From contig JANOCD010000114.1 of the NCBI GenBank assembly GCA_031411995.1, positions 62,001 through 126,000 of the forward strand: DNA of 64,000 bases, written 5' to 3'. The position numbers and the translations under genes were made by a program. Below are positions 47,755 through 57,133 of the stretch, piece by piece. The notes under the pieces were generated by a model that was not told the origin of the DNA, made no database searches, and worked only from the letters and a program-made list of their open reading frames with translations. Every line of letters starts with the position of its first letter. Positions within the stretch are counted from its first letter, which is position 1. Source of the stretch: Rudanella sp031411995 (lineage in GTDB: Bacteria > Bacteroidota > Bacteroidia > Cytophagales > Spirosomataceae).

Positions 47755-49940
47755 TTCACAAACAGCATCTCGCGGTATTTCACCAGCGGCCAGTCTTCGT
47801 CATCCACAATTTGTTCGAGTTTGTCAACTTCGTAACGAATCACATCGAAGAAATCTTTCACCTCCGTGGCATACATCCGGGCCATTTCGGCAGAGTCAGT
47901 CAGACTATTGGCTTTTTTGCGGGCCTCAATCATGGCCTCCACGTTCTTTTTGATAGTCGTTACGCGCATCGAAATTTCGCGCAGAATATCCTTTATCGGC
48001 TGGGCTTCGGCAGCCATGTCCAAATCCATGAGGTGCTTAGCGGTTTCGGCCAGCTTTCCCTGGTATTTGATCGCCGTTGACACCACGTGGTTGATCGCCA
48101 AGTCGCCCATCACCCGCGACTCGATCTGCACTTTCTTGATGTATTTCTCCAGCTCGATCTCATAGCGCGATTCTACCTCGGCATGACCCATTACGCCCAC
48201 CCGCTGGAAAATCTCCATTGAGGCTGGTTTCAGATACACCTGCAATGCTTCGGGGGTCGATTTGATGTTCGACAGACCACGCTTTTCGGCTTCTACAACC
48301 CATTCGTCGGAGTAACCATTGCCCTCGAACAAAATCCGCTTGCACGATTTATAGTACTGCTTCAGAATATCGACAATGGCTAATTCTTTCTTCTCGCCGT
48401 TGGCCAGACGCACATCCAGATCAGTCTTAAATACCTGTAACTGAGCCGCTACGATGGTATTCAGCACAATCATGGTTGAAGCAGAGTTGGCCCCACCACC
48501 CACGGCCCGGAACTCGAATTTGTTGCCTGTGAACGCAAAGGGCGAGGTTCGGTTGCGGTCGGTGTTATCGCGAATGAGCGATGGAATTCGGTTCAGACCC
48601 AGCTTGTAATAGACGTTGTCGCCCTTGTTGAGCGCGATTTCGTTTTTGGTTTCAAGGTCTTCGAGGGCCTTCGTAAGCGTTTCGCCGAGGAACACCGACA
48701 TGATGGCCGGGGGAGCTTCGTTGGCTCCCAGGCGGTGTTCGTTACCCGCCGAGGCAATGCTGGCTCGCAACAAATCGGCATTGTCGTGGAACGCCTTCAC
48801 CACGTTCACCAAAAACGTGATGAACCGAAGGGTTTCTTTTGGTTTACTACTGGGAGCCAGGAGGTTAACCCCCGTATTGGTGCCTAATGACCAGTTGTTG
48901 TGTTTGCCACTTCCATTGATACCTGCAAACGGTTTTTCGTGGAACAACACCTTCAAATCGTGCCGCTCGGCCACTTTCTCCATCAAGTCCATCAACAGCG
49001 CGTTGTGGTCGATGGAGAGGTTCACTTCTTCAAAGGTGGGGGCTACCTCGAACTGACCGGGGGCCACTTCGTTGTGGCGGGTGCGAACGGGAATACCGAG
49101 TTTCATGGCCTCGAACTCATAATCGACCATGAACGCATTCACCCGTGGGGGAATCGACCCGAAATAGTGATCTTCCAACTGTTGCCCACGAGCAGGCGAA
49201 TGGCCAAATACCGTCCTGCCTGCCATCACCAGATCGGGCCGGGCATAAAATAGAGCTTTGTCCACCAAAAAGTATTCCTGCTCCGGCCCAAGCGTGGCCG
49301 TTACTTTGTCGATGTTGCGGTCGAAATATTGGCAAACGGCGGTGGCAGCCTTGTCTAAAGCAGCCAGAGCTTTCAACAGGGGTGTTTTGTAGTCGAGGGC
49401 TTCGCCCGTGTATGAGATAAAGACCGATGGAATGCAGAGCGTTTTCCCGCCCGCGCCGTTGTCCATCAAAAATGCGGGGGATGATGGGTCCCAACCTGTA
49501 TAGCCACGAGCCTCGAAGGTGTTGCGAAGGCCCCCGCTCGGAAACGACGACGCATCCGGCTCCTGCTGCACCAACGCCCCCCCTTTAAATTTTTCGATGG
49601 CTTTTCCGTCCATCGTCAGGTCAAAAAACGAGTCGTGTTTTTCGGCGGTGGAGCCGGTGAGGGGCTGAAACCAGTGCGTGTAGTGGGTGGCTCCGCGCGA
49701 AACAGCCCACGATTTCATGGCATTGGCCACCTCATCAGAAATATCGCGGTCAATTTTGCCGTTGGTGTCGATGGCTTCCGTGATACGCAGATACGCTTCG
49801 GGCGAGAGCAAGGCCCGCATGGTATCTTTGTTAAAGGTATTGATTCCGTAGAAATCAACAACGCGCTCTGCTGGTGGTGTTACCGGGATGGCGTGCCGAT
49901 TCTGGGCTATTTCGAGGGCTTTGAAGCGATAGTTTGACAT
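47751..49940 (-). CDS. glnN: Glutamine synthetase type III
   Basis: 729 residues from the ATG at 49940. GSIII-specific features: large size, RTRHNEVAPGQFEVAPTFEEVN, the ammonium/ATP segment HEKPFAGINGSGKHNNWSLGT, and GNKFEFRAVGG. Joins ammonia to glutamate in the cytoplasm using ATP. Followed by and coupled to the M28 peptidase gene. A separate GSII gene lies upstream, with a terminator between. Confidence 0.95.
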   Translation of the reverse strand: MSNYRFKALEIAQNRHAIPVTPPAERVVDFYGINTFNKDTMRALLSPEAYLRITEAIDTNGKIDRDISDEVANAMKSWAVSRGATHYTHWFQPLTGSTAEKHDSFFDLTMDGKAIEKFKGGALVQQEPDASSFPSGGLRNTFEARGYTGWDPSSPAFLMDNGAGGKTLCIPSVFISYTGEALDYKTPLLKALAALDKAATAVCQYFDRNIDKVTATLGPEQEYFLVDKALFYARPDLVMAGRTVFGHSPARGQQLEDHYFGSIPPRVNAFMVDYEFEAMKLGIPVRTRHNEVAPGQFEVAPTFEEVNLSIDHNALLMDLMEKVAERHDLKVLFHEKPFAGINGSGKHNNWSLGTNTGVNLLAPSSKPKETLRFITFLVNVVKAFHDNADLLRASIASAGNEHRLGANEAPPAIMSVFLGETLTKALEDLETKNEIALNKGDNVYYKLGLNRIPSLIRDNTDRNRTSPFAFTGNKFEFRAVGGGANSASTMIVLNTIVAAQLQVFKTDLDVRLANGEKKELAIVDILKQYYKSCKRILFEGNGYSDEWVVEAEKRGLSNIKSTPEALQVYLKPASMEIFQRVGVMGHAEVESRYEIELEKYIKKVQIESRVMGDLAINHVVSTAIKYQGKLAETAKHLMDLDMAAEAQPIKDILREISMRVTTIKKNVEAMIEARKKANSLTDSAEMARMYATEVKDFFDVIRYEVDKLEQIVDDEDWPLVKYREMLFVK

Positions 49941-49975
49941 GATGCGCAATTGGGTCTATTCGGTTAAAACACGAC

Positions 49976-49983
49976 CAAAACTA
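49976..49983 (-). promoter_or_regulatory. Bacteroidota -7 element for GSIII gene
   Basis: The minus strand reads TAGTTTTG, an exact match about 36 bp upstream of ATG 49940. TTG candidates occur at the -33 side (for example the complement of 49995-49997). Confidence 0.55.
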
Positions 49984-50021
49984 CAGATATTCGTCAAAAA
50001 ACAAACCATCTATACAAACAA

Positions 50022-50048
50022 AACCCGTTCTGGAGATCAGAACGGGTT
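50022..50048 (-). terminator. Rho-independent terminator after GSII gene
   Basis: Stem AACCCGTTCT / AGAACGGGTT (50022-50031 with 50039-50048) and short T-run on the minus strand. It separates the GSII transcript from the GSIII promoter. Confidence 0.85.
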
Positions 50049-50083
50049 TTGAGGCACGCAAACTAATTCTATAGTATCGAAAC

Positions 50084-51106
50084 CTATACCAGTACGTCGG
50101 CAGTTTTTACGGTTGTGATGATGCGCGAGGCTACTTTGTATGGATCAGCAGCCGAGTTTGGCCGACGGTCTTCCAACCAGCCTTTCCAGCCGCGTTCTAC
50201 CGTGGCAATAGGAATACGGATGGACGCACCCCGGTCCGATACGCCATACGAGAATTGGTCTATAGACTGCGTCTCGTGCTTACCCGTCAAACGCATGTGG
50301 TTATCAGCACCATACACCGCGATGTGTTCTTTGATAACCGGCGCGAATGCCTGGCAGATCGTATCGTAAACTTCTTTGTTACCCGCTGTACGGAGGGCGT
50401 TATTAGAGAAGTTGGCGTGCATGCCTGAGCCATTCCAATCGGTATCGCCGAGGGGCTTGCAGTGCCAGTTGATAGCTACAGCATATTTTTCACCAATGCG
50501 CTCCAGCAAATAACGGGCAATCCAGATCTCGTCACCCGCTTGCTTGGCTCCTTTGGCAAAACACTGGAACTCCCACTGACCCGTGGCTACTTCGGCATTG
50601 ATACCTTCTACATTTAAGCCGGCATCCAAGCAGACATCGAGGTGTTCTTCAACAATATGACGGCCATAGGCGTTCATGGCACCTACTGAGCAGTAATAAG
50701 GGCCTTGTGGACGGCTTGGAAAACCTTCTTTGGGAAAACCAAGTGGTTTGTCGATGGCGGTATCCCACAGGAAATACTCCTGCTCGAAACCGAACCAGAA
50801 ATCATTATCGTCGTCGTCAATCGTGGCGCGACCGTTCGACTCGTGGGGGGTGCCATCGGCGTTCAACACTTCGCACATCACCAGAAAGCCGTTTTTGCGA
50901 AGTGGGTCAACACAGGTGTACACTGGCTTCAGCAAACAGTCTGATGAACCGCCGGGAGCCTGCTCGGTTGATGAGCCGTCAAATGACCACATCTCCGCGT
51001 CGTCTACGTTGCCGGAGAAGTCGCTCACGATTTTCGTCTTTGAACGAAGGCTTTGAGTGGGCTTGTATCCGTCAAGCCAAATGTACTCGAGTTTGCACTT
51101 TGCCAT
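50084..51106 (-). CDS. Glutamine synthetase type II (eukaryote-like)
   Basis: 340 residues, the length of GSII. Conserved: EYIWLDGYKPTQSLRSKT, MWSFDGSSTEQA, QGPYYCSVG, the ammonium-site segment INWHCKPLGDTDWNGSGMH and DRGASIRIP. Same reaction as GSIII but a decameric enzyme, usually not adenylylated. Having both types in tandem suggests regulated exchange with nitrogen supply (inference). The gene has its own promoter candidate and terminator. Confidence 0.94.
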   Translation of the reverse strand: MAKCKLEYIWLDGYKPTQSLRSKTKIVSDFSGNVDDAEMWSFDGSSTEQAPGGSSDCLLKPVYTCVDPLRKNGFLVMCEVLNADGTPHESNGRATIDDDDNDFWFGFEQEYFLWDTAIDKPLGFPKEGFPSRPQGPYYCSVGAMNAYGRHIVEEHLDVCLDAGLNVEGINAEVATGQWEFQCFAKGAKQAGDEIWIARYLLERIGEKYAVAINWHCKPLGDTDWNGSGMHANFSNNALRTAGNKEVYDTICQAFAPVIKEHIAVYGADNHMRLTGKHETQSIDQFSYGVSDRGASIRIPIATVERGWKGWLEDRRPNSAADPYKVASRIITTVKTADVLV

Positions 51107-51173
51107 GATATATAAACGGGGTAAATGTTAGGTTTTGTTGTGTTTAAGCGACTAATCGCCAACGATCTATTGG

Positions 51174-51181
51174 CAAATGTA
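51174..51181 (-). promoter_or_regulatory. Bacteroidota -7 element for GSII gene
   Basis: The minus strand reads TACATTTG, an exact consensus match, 68 bp upstream of ATG 51106. Confidence 0.5.
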
Positions 51182-51477
51182 GTATTGAACAAGATAAAAA
51201 TGAAGTCAAAATGAAATTCACCATATCAATTTGACCAAATTTAGAGAAAATTCATACTTATCATTTGGATTCTACCATAAACCCCCAAACAATCTTCGGA
51301 AGTTGTAGTTTTCCGTCATCAACTTCCTTTTTGATTTCGTCTGTACAAAGTGGGCTTTTAGCTACAAACTAAATTCGTATCTCTCAACATTGAACGGAAT
51401 ACTTGAATTTCAGCTTATTTATCACCTATAGGTTTTGGGCATCAATCGCTAAAGCGCGGGCATCTCATACTGAATTA
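51182..51477. other. AT-rich intergenic region between GSII and sulfatase genes
   Basis: Part of a 432-bp gap between divergent genes. No ORF, inverted repeat or RNA motif that I could recognise. It is markedly more AT-rich than the flanking genes and holds TTTG-type -33 candidates for both directions. Confidence 0.5.
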
Positions 51478-51501
51478 TTGATCGACAAAACCTATATTTG
51501 A
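51478..51501 (+). promoter_or_regulatory. Promoter of LtaS-like gene
   Basis: TTG at 51478-51480 and TATATTTG at 51494-51501, 17 bp from TTG to TTTG, match the Bacteroidota consensus. The leader to ATG 51539 would be about 30 nt. Confidence 0.75.
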
Positions 51502-51538
51502 AGTTACTTCATATATTATTCTTCTCGTAGCAATACTA

Positions 51539-53395
51539 ATGCTCTCCCGCTTATTCTGGTTACTGCTCTACTGGCTCGGCTGGGTTTTCTGGCTCGAACT
51601 GAACAGAGGCCTGTTTTTGGTCTACCAATACACCAAAGGAGCCGTAACTGATTTCTCGCTCTGGCCCGACATTCTTTGGTATGGTCTGCGCATGGATTTT
51701 TCCGTTGCGGGCTACCTTAGTCTGATACCCGGACTGGTGCTGGCCTTTGTACCATCGCGCTGGTTATTACCCTTCTTTTCGCGCTACACCGCCCTTTTTC
51801 TGATTGTGGTTAGTTTTATGACTACCGTCGATATGGAAATTTACCGAACCTGGGGATTCCGGCTCGACAGCACGCCCCTGCGCTACCTGAAAACACCAAC
51901 CGAAGCGATGGCCTCCATCAGTGCATCGCCATTGGGTTGGTTAACGCTCTCGCTCATTGGCCTGATTGTGGTCGGCATTCTGTTTTTTGGGCGGCTCAAC
52001 CACCTCGCATCGGTCATTTTACGCCCTTCCCCTCGCTGGACTTTTGTGCCAATGGTGCTGGCTACAGCCCTGCTCATTATTCCCATTCGTGGGGGGCTTC
52101 AACTGGCCCCCATGAATGTGAGCGCGGTCTTTTTTTCACCCGTAGCTTTCGCCAACCATGCCGCCATAAACCCCCAATGGAACTTCCTGTTTTCGGTACT
52201 CGAAAAGGCAGACGATCGGACCAACCCCTTCACCTACCTGCCCGTATCCATTGCTCAACAGACGGTTCAGTTGTTGTATGATTCGACGGTATCAGGCGGT
52301 TCAGTCGTGCCGGTAAATCAAAGGCAACCGAGCCAATTAGTGCGTTCTAAAACCCGGCCCAACGTACTGCTTATTGTGTGGGAAAGCCTGACTGCCAAAG
52401 TTGTATCGCGCTTAGGCGGTCGCACCGGGATTACACCCAATTTTGAGAAACTTTGCAAAGAGGGGTTGTTATTTACCAACTTCTACGCGAGTGGCGACCG
52501 CAGTGAAAAGGGTTTAATCGCGCTCCTGAGTGGGTTCCCGGCCCAACCACAGACCTCTATAATGACGGTTCCCCAAAAGTCGGCCAAATTGCCTACGCTG
52601 GCAGGTGTGCTCCGGGAAAAAGGCTACCAAACAGCTTTTTACTATGGGGGAGAAACCGAGTTCGCTAATATTCGTTCGTATCTGTTTCATAGTCAGTATG
52701 ACCGGATTGTGTCGAAACCCGATTTTCCGCCCGAAACCTGGAACTCCAAATGGGGTGCCCACGATCATGTGGTTTATGGCCGATTATTGCCCGATTTGGG
52801 CCGTCAGCGGCAACCTTTTTTCACTACCCTATTCACCCTCAGCAGCCATGAACCGTTCGAGGTGCCCATGCCCACTGCTGTGCCCGGTACCGACGAAGAA
52901 AACCTGTTTCTGAACGCCCATTACTACGCCGACAAAAGCCTCGGCGAGTTCATTGCCCAAGCTAAACAACAGCCTTGGTGGGCCAACACGCTGGTGATTA
53001 TTGTGGCCGATCATGGCCACCGGATGCCGGTAATTGGAGTCAACAAAACGGAAGAATTTCACATTCCAATGCTCTGGTTAGGGGGGGTCATCAAACAGCC
53101 CGGCACTGTGGCGCAGGTGGCCTCTCAAACAGATTTACCGGCCACGTTGCTCTATCAATTGGGCTTGTCGGCCAGCCCGTTTCGCTGGAGCCGCAACGCG
53201 CTGGATGTTGCCCGGCAACCGTTTGCCTATTTCGCCTTCCAGAACGGATTTGGCTTTGTTCGACCTGGTCGGGCGTTGGTGTTCGACAACGATGCCCGGC
53301 AGGTGGTGGAGCGGCATGGGGTGGTTTTGGAAGCCGATATAAAAACGGGCCAAGCCTTCGAGGAAATGAGTTTCGCGGATTACCTGACGAAATGA
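51539..53395 (+). CDS. LTA synthase-like sulfatase/phosphotransferase
   Basis: 618 residues. About five membrane spans in the first 190 residues (first at about 5-25), then a periplasmic alkaline-phosphatase-type sulfatase domain (about 280-600) with NVLLIVWESLTAK, the nucleophile-region motif NFYASGDRSEKGL, and the metal site VIIVADHGHRMP. The layout is that of LtaS/OpgB/EptA relatives, which transfer phosphoglycerol or phosphoethanolamine to envelope glycans or lipids. A Gram-negative host makes classical lipoteichoic acid unlikely. Same strand as mtaB, which has its own -7 element. Confidence 0.9.
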   Translation: MLSRLFWLLLYWLGWVFWLELNRGLFLVYQYTKGAVTDFSLWPDILWYGLRMDFSVAGYLSLIPGLVLAFVPSRWLLPFFSRYTALFLIVVSFMTTVDMEIYRTWGFRLDSTPLRYLKTPTEAMASISASPLGWLTLSLIGLIVVGILFFGRLNHLASVILRPSPRWTFVPMVLATALLIIPIRGGLQLAPMNVSAVFFSPVAFANHAAINPQWNFLFSVLEKADDRTNPFTYLPVSIAQQTVQLLYDSTVSGGSVVPVNQRQPSQLVRSKTRPNVLLIVWESLTAKVVSRLGGRTGITPNFEKLCKEGLLFTNFYASGDRSEKGLIALLSGFPAQPQTSIMTVPQKSAKLPTLAGVLREKGYQTAFYYGGETEFANIRSYLFHSQYDRIVSKPDFPPETWNSKWGAHDHVVYGRLLPDLGRQRQPFFTTLFTLSSHEPFEVPMPTAVPGTDEENLFLNAHYYADKSLGEFIAQAKQQPWWANTLVIIVADHGHRMPVIGVNKTEEFHIPMLWLGGVIKQPGTVAQVASQTDLPATLLYQLGLSASPFRWSRNALDVARQPFAYFAFQNGFGFVRPGRALVFDNDARQVVERHGVVLEADIKTGQAFEEMSFADYLTK

Positions 53396-53399
53396 TTTG

Positions 53400-53407
53400 T
53401 ATTTTTG
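53400..53407 (+). promoter_or_regulatory. Bacteroidota -7 element for mtaB
   Basis: TATTTTTG, exact consensus, 21 bp before ATG 53429. It sits just after the upstream stop codon and favours 53429 over the in-frame start at 53405, which overlaps the element. Confidence 0.5.
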
Positions 53408-53428
53408 CAAGCCAATTGTCCCAGAATT

Positions 53429-54766
53429 ATGAAAAAAGTTGCCTTTTATACACTCGGCTGCAAGTTAAATTTCTCTGAAACCTCCACCATCGGGCGCATG
53501 CTCGAAGCGCAGGGTTATGAGCGCGTGGAGTTCAATCAGCAGCCGGACATCTTCATCATCAACACCTGCTCCGTGACCGATAATGCCGACAAGAAATGCC
53601 GGAAAATCGTCCGCGAAGCGCAGAAAATAAACCCTGATGGCTACGTGGCTATTCTGGGATGCTACGCTCAACTGAAACCACAGGAAATTGCCACCATTCC
53701 GGGCGTGGACGCGGTGTTGGGTGCCGCCGAGAAATTCCGTCTGCACGAACTGATCGACACGTTTGAAAAAGCCCCGACCGGACAGGCACGGGTGTTCAAC
53801 TCGAATATCGAAGACGTGATCGACTACCATGCTTCCTACTCACTCAACGACCGCACCCGCACGTTTTTGAAGGTGCAGGACGGCTGCGATTACCCCTGCT
53901 CCTACTGCACGATTCCGTTGGCGCGGGGCAAAAGTCGCTCCGATAAGGTGGCTAATGTGGTGCGGGCCGCCTATGAAATTGCCGATCGGTCGGTGAAGGA
54001 AATTGTCCTCACGGGCGTGAACATTGGCGATTTTGGTTTGGTTAACGGGGCCGGGCTAGCAACCCAGAAAAACGAAACATTTCTGGACTTGATTCGGGCG
54101 TTGGATGAGGTGGAAGGCATTGAGCGATTCCGCATTTCGAGCATCGAACCCAACTTGCTTACCAACGAGATTATCGAGTTTGTATCCCAATCGAAGCGGT
54201 TTGTTCCGCATTTTCATGTGCCGCTGCAATCGGGTGCGAACCCGGTGTTGGCCCTGATGCGCCGACGCTACAAACGCGAACTCTATGTCGAACGGGTGGC
54301 CAAAATAAAGGAACTGATGCCCCATGCCTGCATCGGGGTTGACGTTATTGTGGGGCACCCCGGCGAAACCGATGCCCTGTTCCACGAGACCTACGAATTC
54401 CTGAATGAACTGCCTGTTTCATACCTGCACGTCTTCACCTACTCGGAGCGGCCCAACACCCACGCGCTCACCATTCGGCCCGTTGTCTCCGGCCCGGCCC
54501 GTGCCGAACGCTCCAAAATGCTGCACATTCTGTCCGACAAAAAACGCCGGGCTTTCTATGAATCGCAGGTTGGCCGCGAGGCCACGGTATTGTTTGAGGA
54601 AGATGTCGCGGCCGGGATGATGCAGGGTTTCACCGAAAACTACGTCCGGGTCATTGCCAAATACGACCCGCTGCTCATCAACGAAACTATGCCTGTGTTG
54701 CTCACAGGCATCACGGCTGAGGGCTTAATGGAAGTGGACGAAGTGGGTGTTTTGATGGGGCATTGA
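53429..54766 (+). CDS. mtaB: tRNA t6A37 methylthiotransferase
   Basis: 445 residues from ATG 53429. N-terminal UPF0004 domain with three cysteines (TLGCKLNFSET, NTCSVTDNADKK, LGCYAQL) for one Fe-S cluster; radical SAM domain with Cys153, Cys157 and Cys160 in DGCDYPCSYCTIPLARG; C-terminal TRAM-like domain. MtaB adds a methylthio group to N6-threonylcarbamoyl-A37 of tRNA. It is distinguished from MiaB by QEIATIPGVDAVLGAAEKF and YSERPNTHA patterns. A his operon follows. Confidence 0.93.
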   Translation: MKKVAFYTLGCKLNFSETSTIGRMLEAQGYERVEFNQQPDIFIINTCSVTDNADKKCRKIVREAQKINPDGYVAILGCYAQLKPQEIATIPGVDAVLGAAEKFRLHELIDTFEKAPTGQARVFNSNIEDVIDYHASYSLNDRTRTFLKVQDGCDYPCSYCTIPLARGKSRSDKVANVVRAAYEIADRSVKEIVLTGVNIGDFGLVNGAGLATQKNETFLDLIRALDEVEGIERFRISSIEPNLLTNEIIEFVSQSKRFVPHFHVPLQSGANPVLALMRRRYKRELYVERVAKIKELMPHACIGVDVIVGHPGETDALFHETYEFLNELPVSYLHVFTYSERPNTHALTIRPVVSGPARAERSKMLHILSDKKRRAFYESQVGREATVLFEEDVAAGMMQGFTENYVRVIAKYDPLLINETMPVLLTGITAEGLMEVDEVGVLMGH

Positions 54767-54799
54767 GGGTTAGCGTGCAATTTTTCGTCCCTCCTACCG

Positions 54800-54807
54800 T
54801 ATCTTTG
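54800..54807 (+). promoter_or_regulatory. Bacteroidota -7 element for hisGD
   Basis: TATCTTTG, exact consensus, 26 bp before the hisG ATG at 54834, so the his genes probably have their own promoter. Confidence 0.55.
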
Positions 54808-54833
54808 CGGCCTGTTTTTCTGCATACAATCTG

Positions 54834-55697
54834 ATGTCAACAACCCTGCTTCGCGTTGCCCTCCAAAAATCCGGGCGACTGAGTGAAGACTCATACCAAC
54901 TGTTTAAAGAATGCGGTATCCGTTTCGATTACGGCACCGGCAAACTCAAATCGGTCTCCTCCAATTTCCCCGCTGAGTTCCTGTTTCTGCGCGACGACGA
55001 TATTCCCGGCTACGTGGAAGATGGCGTGGCCGACCTCGGGATTGTGGGCGAAAACGTGGCCGTTGAAACGGGTCGCCAGGTAGAGACCGTTCATAAACTC
55101 GGCTTCTCGAAATGCCGCCTGTCCATTGCCATTCCGCGTGGCGAAGTTTATAACGGACTAAGCGACCTCGAAGGGAAAAACATTGCTACCTCCTATCCCC
55201 GGCTGTTGGGCGATTACCTGGCCGGTGAGGGTGTGAAAGCACATATTCACGAAATCAGCGGATCGGTGGAGATTGCCCCCAGCATTGGTCTTGCCGAAGC
55301 CGTGTGCGACATTGTCAGTTCGGGGAGTACACTGTTGAGCAATGGGCTTAAGGAAGTGGAGACCATTTTCCGCTCCGAAGCCATCATGATCGCCAATAAC
55401 AACCTGAGTTCCGACAAGCAGGCGTTGCTGAACAAGTTACTGTTTCGGATCAAGTCGGTGCAGGCAGCCAAGTTCAACAAATACATTGTGCTGAACGCGC
55501 CCAACAACTCCCTCAACAAGATCACGGCCCTGTTGCCCGGCATGAAAAGCCCGACGGTTACGCCCCTTGCCACCGAAGGCTGGAGTTCGGTACATTCGGT
55601 GCTCAACGAAAACGAGTTCTGGGAGAACATCGAAGCCATCCGTGCCGCCGGTGCCGAAGGTATTCTGGTGATCCCGATTGAAAAAATGATTTACTGA
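54834..55697 (+). CDS. hisG: ATP phosphoribosyltransferase (long form)
   Basis: 287 residues, the length of HisG-L, which has a C-terminal regulatory domain and needs no HisZ. LRVALQKSGRLSEDSYQL at the N-terminus, the GVADLGIVGENV and VCDIVSSGSTLLSNGL (PRPP loop) motifs are present, and the ACT-like C-terminal domain spans about 205-287. First committed step of histidine synthesis, likely inhibited by histidine. Stop overlaps hisD start (TGATG). Confidence 0.95.
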   Translation: MSTTLLRVALQKSGRLSEDSYQLFKECGIRFDYGTGKLKSVSSNFPAEFLFLRDDDIPGYVEDGVADLGIVGENVAVETGRQVETVHKLGFSKCRLSIAIPRGEVYNGLSDLEGKNIATSYPRLLGDYLAGEGVKAHIHEISGSVEIAPSIGLAEAVCDIVSSGSTLLSNGLKEVETIFRSEAIMIANNNLSSDKQALLNKLLFRIKSVQAAKFNKYIVLNAPNNSLNKITALLPGMKSPTVTPLATEGWSSVHSVLNENEFWENIEAIRAAGAEGILVIPIEKMIY

Positions 55698-56974
55698 TGC
55701 AAATCATCCCCTTCCCTACCCGCGCTGAATGGCCTGCTTTGTTGGCGCGTCCTGTGCAGGCCAGTGCCCAAATCGAGGGTATTGTGGCCCCTATTCTCCG
55801 GCAGGTTCGGGATCAGGGCGACGCGGCCCTGATTGAGTTGACCCAGCGTTTCGACAAGCTTGATCTGACTGCAACAGGGCTGGCGGTTTCTGCCGATGAA
55901 ATTGATGCGGCTGAAAATCAACTGACTGACGAACTGAAAGCGGCTATCCGGCAAGCTTATCAGAATATTCGCACCTTTCACGAAGCCCAGAAACAGCCCA
56001 TTCAGAAGATCGAAACCATGCCCGGCGTGACCTGCTGGCGCAAAAGTGTGGGCATCGACAAAGTGGGTTTGTATATTCCCGGTGGCACGGCCCCGCTGTT
56101 TAGCACTGTGCTTATGTTGGGCGTTCCGGCGCAGTTGGCCGGTTGCCGCGAGGTGGTTTTGTGTACACCCGCCACGCACCCTGCCGTGTTTTTTGCCGCC
56201 AAATTAGTCGGAATCACAAAAGTGTTTCGGGTGGGGGGAGCGCAGGCGATTGCCGCAATGGCCTACGGAACCAAGACGATTCCGCAAGTATATAAAATCT
56301 TTGGCCCAGGTAATCAGTATGTTACGGCGGCCAAGATGCTCGTAGCCAAAGAAGGCATTGCCATTGATATGCCCGCTGGCCCAAGTGAAGTAGCCGTCTA
56401 TGCCGACGACACAGCCATTCCCGCTTTTGTGGCTGCCGACCTGCTCTCCCAAGCCGAACACGGGGCCGATAGCCAGGTGTTACTCGTTTCGACCAGTAAG
56501 AAATTGGTGGCTGCCGTGAACCTGGTTCTTGATACCCAGATGAGCCGACTGCCCCGGCGCGATATGGCCTCGAAAGCCATCCTGAACAGCAAAGCGATCT
56601 TGGTGGAAACTCCCGCTGAAGCCATTGATCTGCTCAACGAGTATGCCGCCGAACACCTGATTCTGAGCGTTCGGGATGCCGAAACGGTAGCCGATCAGAT
56701 CACCAATGCGGGGTCAATTTTCCTCGGCAACTACACCCCCGAATCAGCCGGTGACTATGCCTCCGGCACCAACCACACCCTGCCAACCAACGGCTTTGCC
56801 CGGGCTTACAGCGGGGTTTCGCTGGACAGTTTTGTCAAAAAAATAACAATGCAGCACATCACCCCCGACGGGTTGCGGGTGCTTGGCCCCGTGGTGGAGG
56901 CAATGGCCGAAGCCGAGTCGCTGGATGCTCACAAACGGGCGGTCAGTATCCGGCTGTCGCAATTGGGAGAGTAG
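55697..56974 (+). CDS. hisD: Histidinol dehydrogenase
   Basis: 425 residues. Signature VGGAQAIAAMAYGTKTIP and IFGPGNQYVTAAK, Zn-site segment DLLSQAEHGADSQ and C-terminal GYSGVSLDSF-like stretch. Oxidises L-histidinol to L-histidine in two NAD-dependent steps, the last stage of the pathway. Coupled to hisG by one-base overlap. No hisC, hisB or later his gene follows; the next gene is an outer-membrane protein. Confidence 0.95.
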   Translation: MQIIPFPTRAEWPALLARPVQASAQIEGIVAPILRQVRDQGDAALIELTQRFDKLDLTATGLAVSADEIDAAENQLTDELKAAIRQAYQNIRTFHEAQKQPIQKIETMPGVTCWRKSVGIDKVGLYIPGGTAPLFSTVLMLGVPAQLAGCREVVLCTPATHPAVFFAAKLVGITKVFRVGGAQAIAAMAYGTKTIPQVYKIFGPGNQYVTAAKMLVAKEGIAIDMPAGPSEVAVYADDTAIPAFVAADLLSQAEHGADSQVLLVSTSKKLVAAVNLVLDTQMSRLPRRDMASKAILNSKAILVETPAEAIDLLNEYAAEHLILSVRDAETVADQITNAGSIFLGNYTPESAGDYASGTNHTLPTNGFARAYSGVSLDSFVKKITMQHITPDGLRVLGPVVEAMAEAESLDAHKRAVSIRLSQLGE

Positions 56975-57073
56975 CCCTCCTCCCCATTTCAGTTCATAGT
57001 CTAAAAAAGGCGGTTGATGTACCAATAAAAGCAGTTGAGCCAATGTGTTTTGTGGGCTGGCAATAGTCAGCCG

Positions 57074-57081
57074 TAGGTTTG
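57074..57081 (+). promoter_or_regulatory. Bacteroidota -7 element
   Basis: TAGGTTTG, exact consensus, 52 bp before ATG 57134. TTTG at 57049-57052 is a possible -33 element but somewhat far. Confidence 0.5.
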
Positions 57082-57133
57082 TATCGGGAATCACAAAAAC
57101 CCGGAACAAACGGCAAACAACACACAAATACTC

